Source of the DNA: Tanytarsus gracilentus
Taxonomy: Eukaryota > Arthropoda > Insecta > Diptera > Chironomidae
NCBI GenBank assembly: GCA_038502055.1
Contig: JAXRKN010000037.1
Span: 4,731,501 to 4,795,500 of the forward strand
Length of the DNA: 64,000 bases
Direction: 5' to 3'
This document shows, piece after piece, positions 62,056 to 64,000 of this stretch (position 1 is its first letter; the number at the start of each line of letters is the position of its first letter). The position numbers were made by a program, and so were the translations under genes. The notes under the pieces were generated by a model. The model was not told the DNA's origin and did no database searches. It worked only from the letters and a program-made list of their open reading frames with translations.

Positions 62056-64000
62056 GTTGAGTGATTTGTTGATTTTTTATTTAGTTTTTTTAATCTGCAC
62101 GCATGTGTTGAGATTTAGCTTGATAAGTGTGAAAATAAAGCGTTCCTTATCAGTCAACAAACCATTTGACAAACAATGATATTTTTTCTCTTCCTTTGTA
62201 TGGTTGATGAATGAAGAAATGAGAATATAATTGAATTTTTACATTAGACAAGCAAAACGCGTGATGCGAAGGAGATTGCAATGAAAATGACAAGGAAAAT
62301 TATTTTAAACGTGAATTTAACGACGCTCTTGCCTTCCATTTTAAAAGAAGTTTTTCGACATTGAAAAAATTAATTAAACTCTTTTGAAGGATTTTTATTT
62401 TCTTTAATTTTTTTTTCACTTGATATAAAAATGAACTTTTATGATAATTTTAATAGGTTTAAATACACAGAGTTTAATTTTAAATACTTTTTTTTAATAA
62501 AAAATATCACACGAAAATTTACAAGAATGTGAGGAGTAAACAAATATATTAAGACAAAGCTTGCCATGAGCCAGGTGCATTCACATTGAATATTCACGCT
62601 TTTTGAGTGTCCACTGTCGTATACGATCATTTAATTCGCATGATATGCGGTGTCAATGCGAATGGCTATGATATACTGACTCACATTAAATGTTCTTTAA
62701 AAAATAAAACGATCTTTGAATTTAAATAAAAAATTAAAAATAAAAATGAGTTTAGGTAATTATATTTAAGGATTTATTTTTGAAATAGGTATTCTTTTAA
62801 TTAAAAATTCTTAAAAATTTAAAAATAAAATTTATTTTCGAATTAATAAAATCTTTTAGTAAAACACAAAATAATTCCAAAAAAAAAGTTTCTTAAGTCT
62901 TTAAAGAAAAATTTTAAAGCTTTCGATTTCATTTGTGATTTTGCACACATTTGAGCTGCTCATATTTCTTTCAACCTGTCAAACGATACCGCACACACCT
63001 TTCATTTTCATTTTAAACAAAGTTGCAATTAACTTCTCAAATCAGCATGCTGCTGCTCTATAAAAGACTATTAATCATTTCTAATGCCTGTAGCGAGCTG
63101 TTTAACGGCAGTGGCAACAATAATAAGAGCAGATAATTTTAATTAAACTGGTTGGGACAACAAATGAGATGAAATCAACTGCAAATGGCATTTAAATCGA
63201 TCTAGAATTCATGAGCGCTTTTTGATTTATTTCGCTTCTCACCAATCCTTTATTTTTTAATGAGATTTTTACAATTTTATAATGTTAGAATAAAACAAGT
63301 TTTTTTTTGCAATTGACTCTTTTAAATTGTAAGGATTGTCCTTCATACTCTTTTTTTCGCCAGTCAATTTCATAAGAATTAACGCCTGCAATAAGCGAGG
63401 TGATCGGCATTTTTCAATCGAGGAAATTTTAGGCTCCGCGGAATTTCCTATACATTGCAAAATTATGCTATGGTTCACTCTCAATCGATTGGTAATAAAA
63501 TTTCTGAGAATATTAAACACAAATACAGTCATCAAAGGGAATGGACAAAAATAACGAGATTTTTTCAAAAATATTTTCATAAAAGTTCTTTTAAAACTTT
63601 TTAATTTTATATTTTAAATTTTAATAAATTAAATTTTGATTTTAAAATTAAAATAATTTTGAAAGTGATCGCAAAGCTAAGAAAGTGATCTCGCGAGAGA
63701 TTTAAAGTTTCCTCCACTACATATTCACGCAGTCTTAAAAGCTTTACGTGTTTTTTTTCTTCTCTTCAAACGAGCTATGATTGTGTGCGAGCTATGTGTT
63801 TCGGCTCAACATTTCCATCATCGAAAACTCGTCTGTTATTTGCAATTCGAAAGTCGCACAGAGAAGATCACTTGAACGTGAGCTGTTAAAAAAAATATAT
63901 ATCATAGAAAAAAACTGATTATTTTAAAAATAGACTAAAATATTTATTACAACAACGACTGAAAAGTGTAATTTGAGTGAGAAAAATCTTAAGAAGAAAA
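62056..64000. other. Region upstream of Start1 to the window end
   Basis: Start1 promoter and 5' UTR should begin here, but no TATA or initiator could be chosen. Open frames overlap on both strands at 63269-63580 in a slightly GC-richer patch, with no recognisable motif. The stretch 63590-63660 is low-complexity A/T. Confidence 0.55.

Noticed and set aside
63269..63580. 103-codon minus-strand frame and an overlapping plus-strand frame
   Set aside because: No motif recognised on either strand. Overlapping open frames in a short patch are expected by chance. A database search of 63269-63580 would decide.

Overview
The window is eukaryotic nuclear DNA, most likely from a dipteran insect and perhaps a nematoceran. 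The evidence is very AT-rich non-coding sequence, GT-AG introns mostly of 50-110 bp, and insect-type genes: a SIFamide-type neuropeptide precursor, a Start1/STARD3 protein with a fly-like insertion in its START domain, and a cuticlin-like ZP protein. The species cannot be named from the sequence.

Layout. (1) About 1602-17199, + strand: 17 exons of a giant LDL-receptor-related protein of the LRP1 type. They give 4,565 residues with 8 beta-propellers, LDLR-A clusters of 3, 4, 9 and 10 repeats, many EGF modules, one membrane helix and a tail with NPIF and NPLY motifs. The signal-peptide exon was not found. (2) 18843-41715, - strand: a complete 8-exon ZP-domain transmembrane protein of 418 aa spread over about 23 kb. 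Its long introns (10.9, 3.7 and 6.6 kb) carry three candidate inverted-repeat transposable elements with internal satellite-like arrays. (3) 47904-48284, +: a two-exon acylphosphatase of 96 aa. (4) 53852-55336, -: a four-exon coiled-coil protein of the TEX9 family. (5) 57817-58107, +: a two-exon neuropeptide precursor of 76 aa whose predicted peptide, AYKKLPLNGSMFG-amide, is a strongly altered SIFamide. (6) 58518-62055, -: a five-exon Start1/STARD3 protein (MENTAL domain, phospho-FFAT-like motif, START domain with an insertion of about 110 residues). It converges with the SIFamide gene.

The genes do not form one pathway. LRP1 is an endocytic and signalling receptor, the ZP protein is probably an apical extracellular-matrix organiser, acylphosphatase is a small cytosolic enzyme, TEX9 is linked to cilia and centrosomes, SIFamide is a brain neuropeptide, and Start1 handles sterol at late endosomes. 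The rest is AT-rich intergenic and intronic DNA in which I found no convincing further genes.

Most unusual points: the divergent SIFamide; a foldback element built from TTCTATAGAA palindromes with a 9-bp target duplication; a TIR element holding a 147-bp satellite that fakes an open reading frame; and an LRP1 with a degenerate first propeller, no visible furin site at the usual place and an NPxY-to-NPIF change. All exon joins were worked out by eye from splice sites and reading phase; no alignment or transcript data were available.
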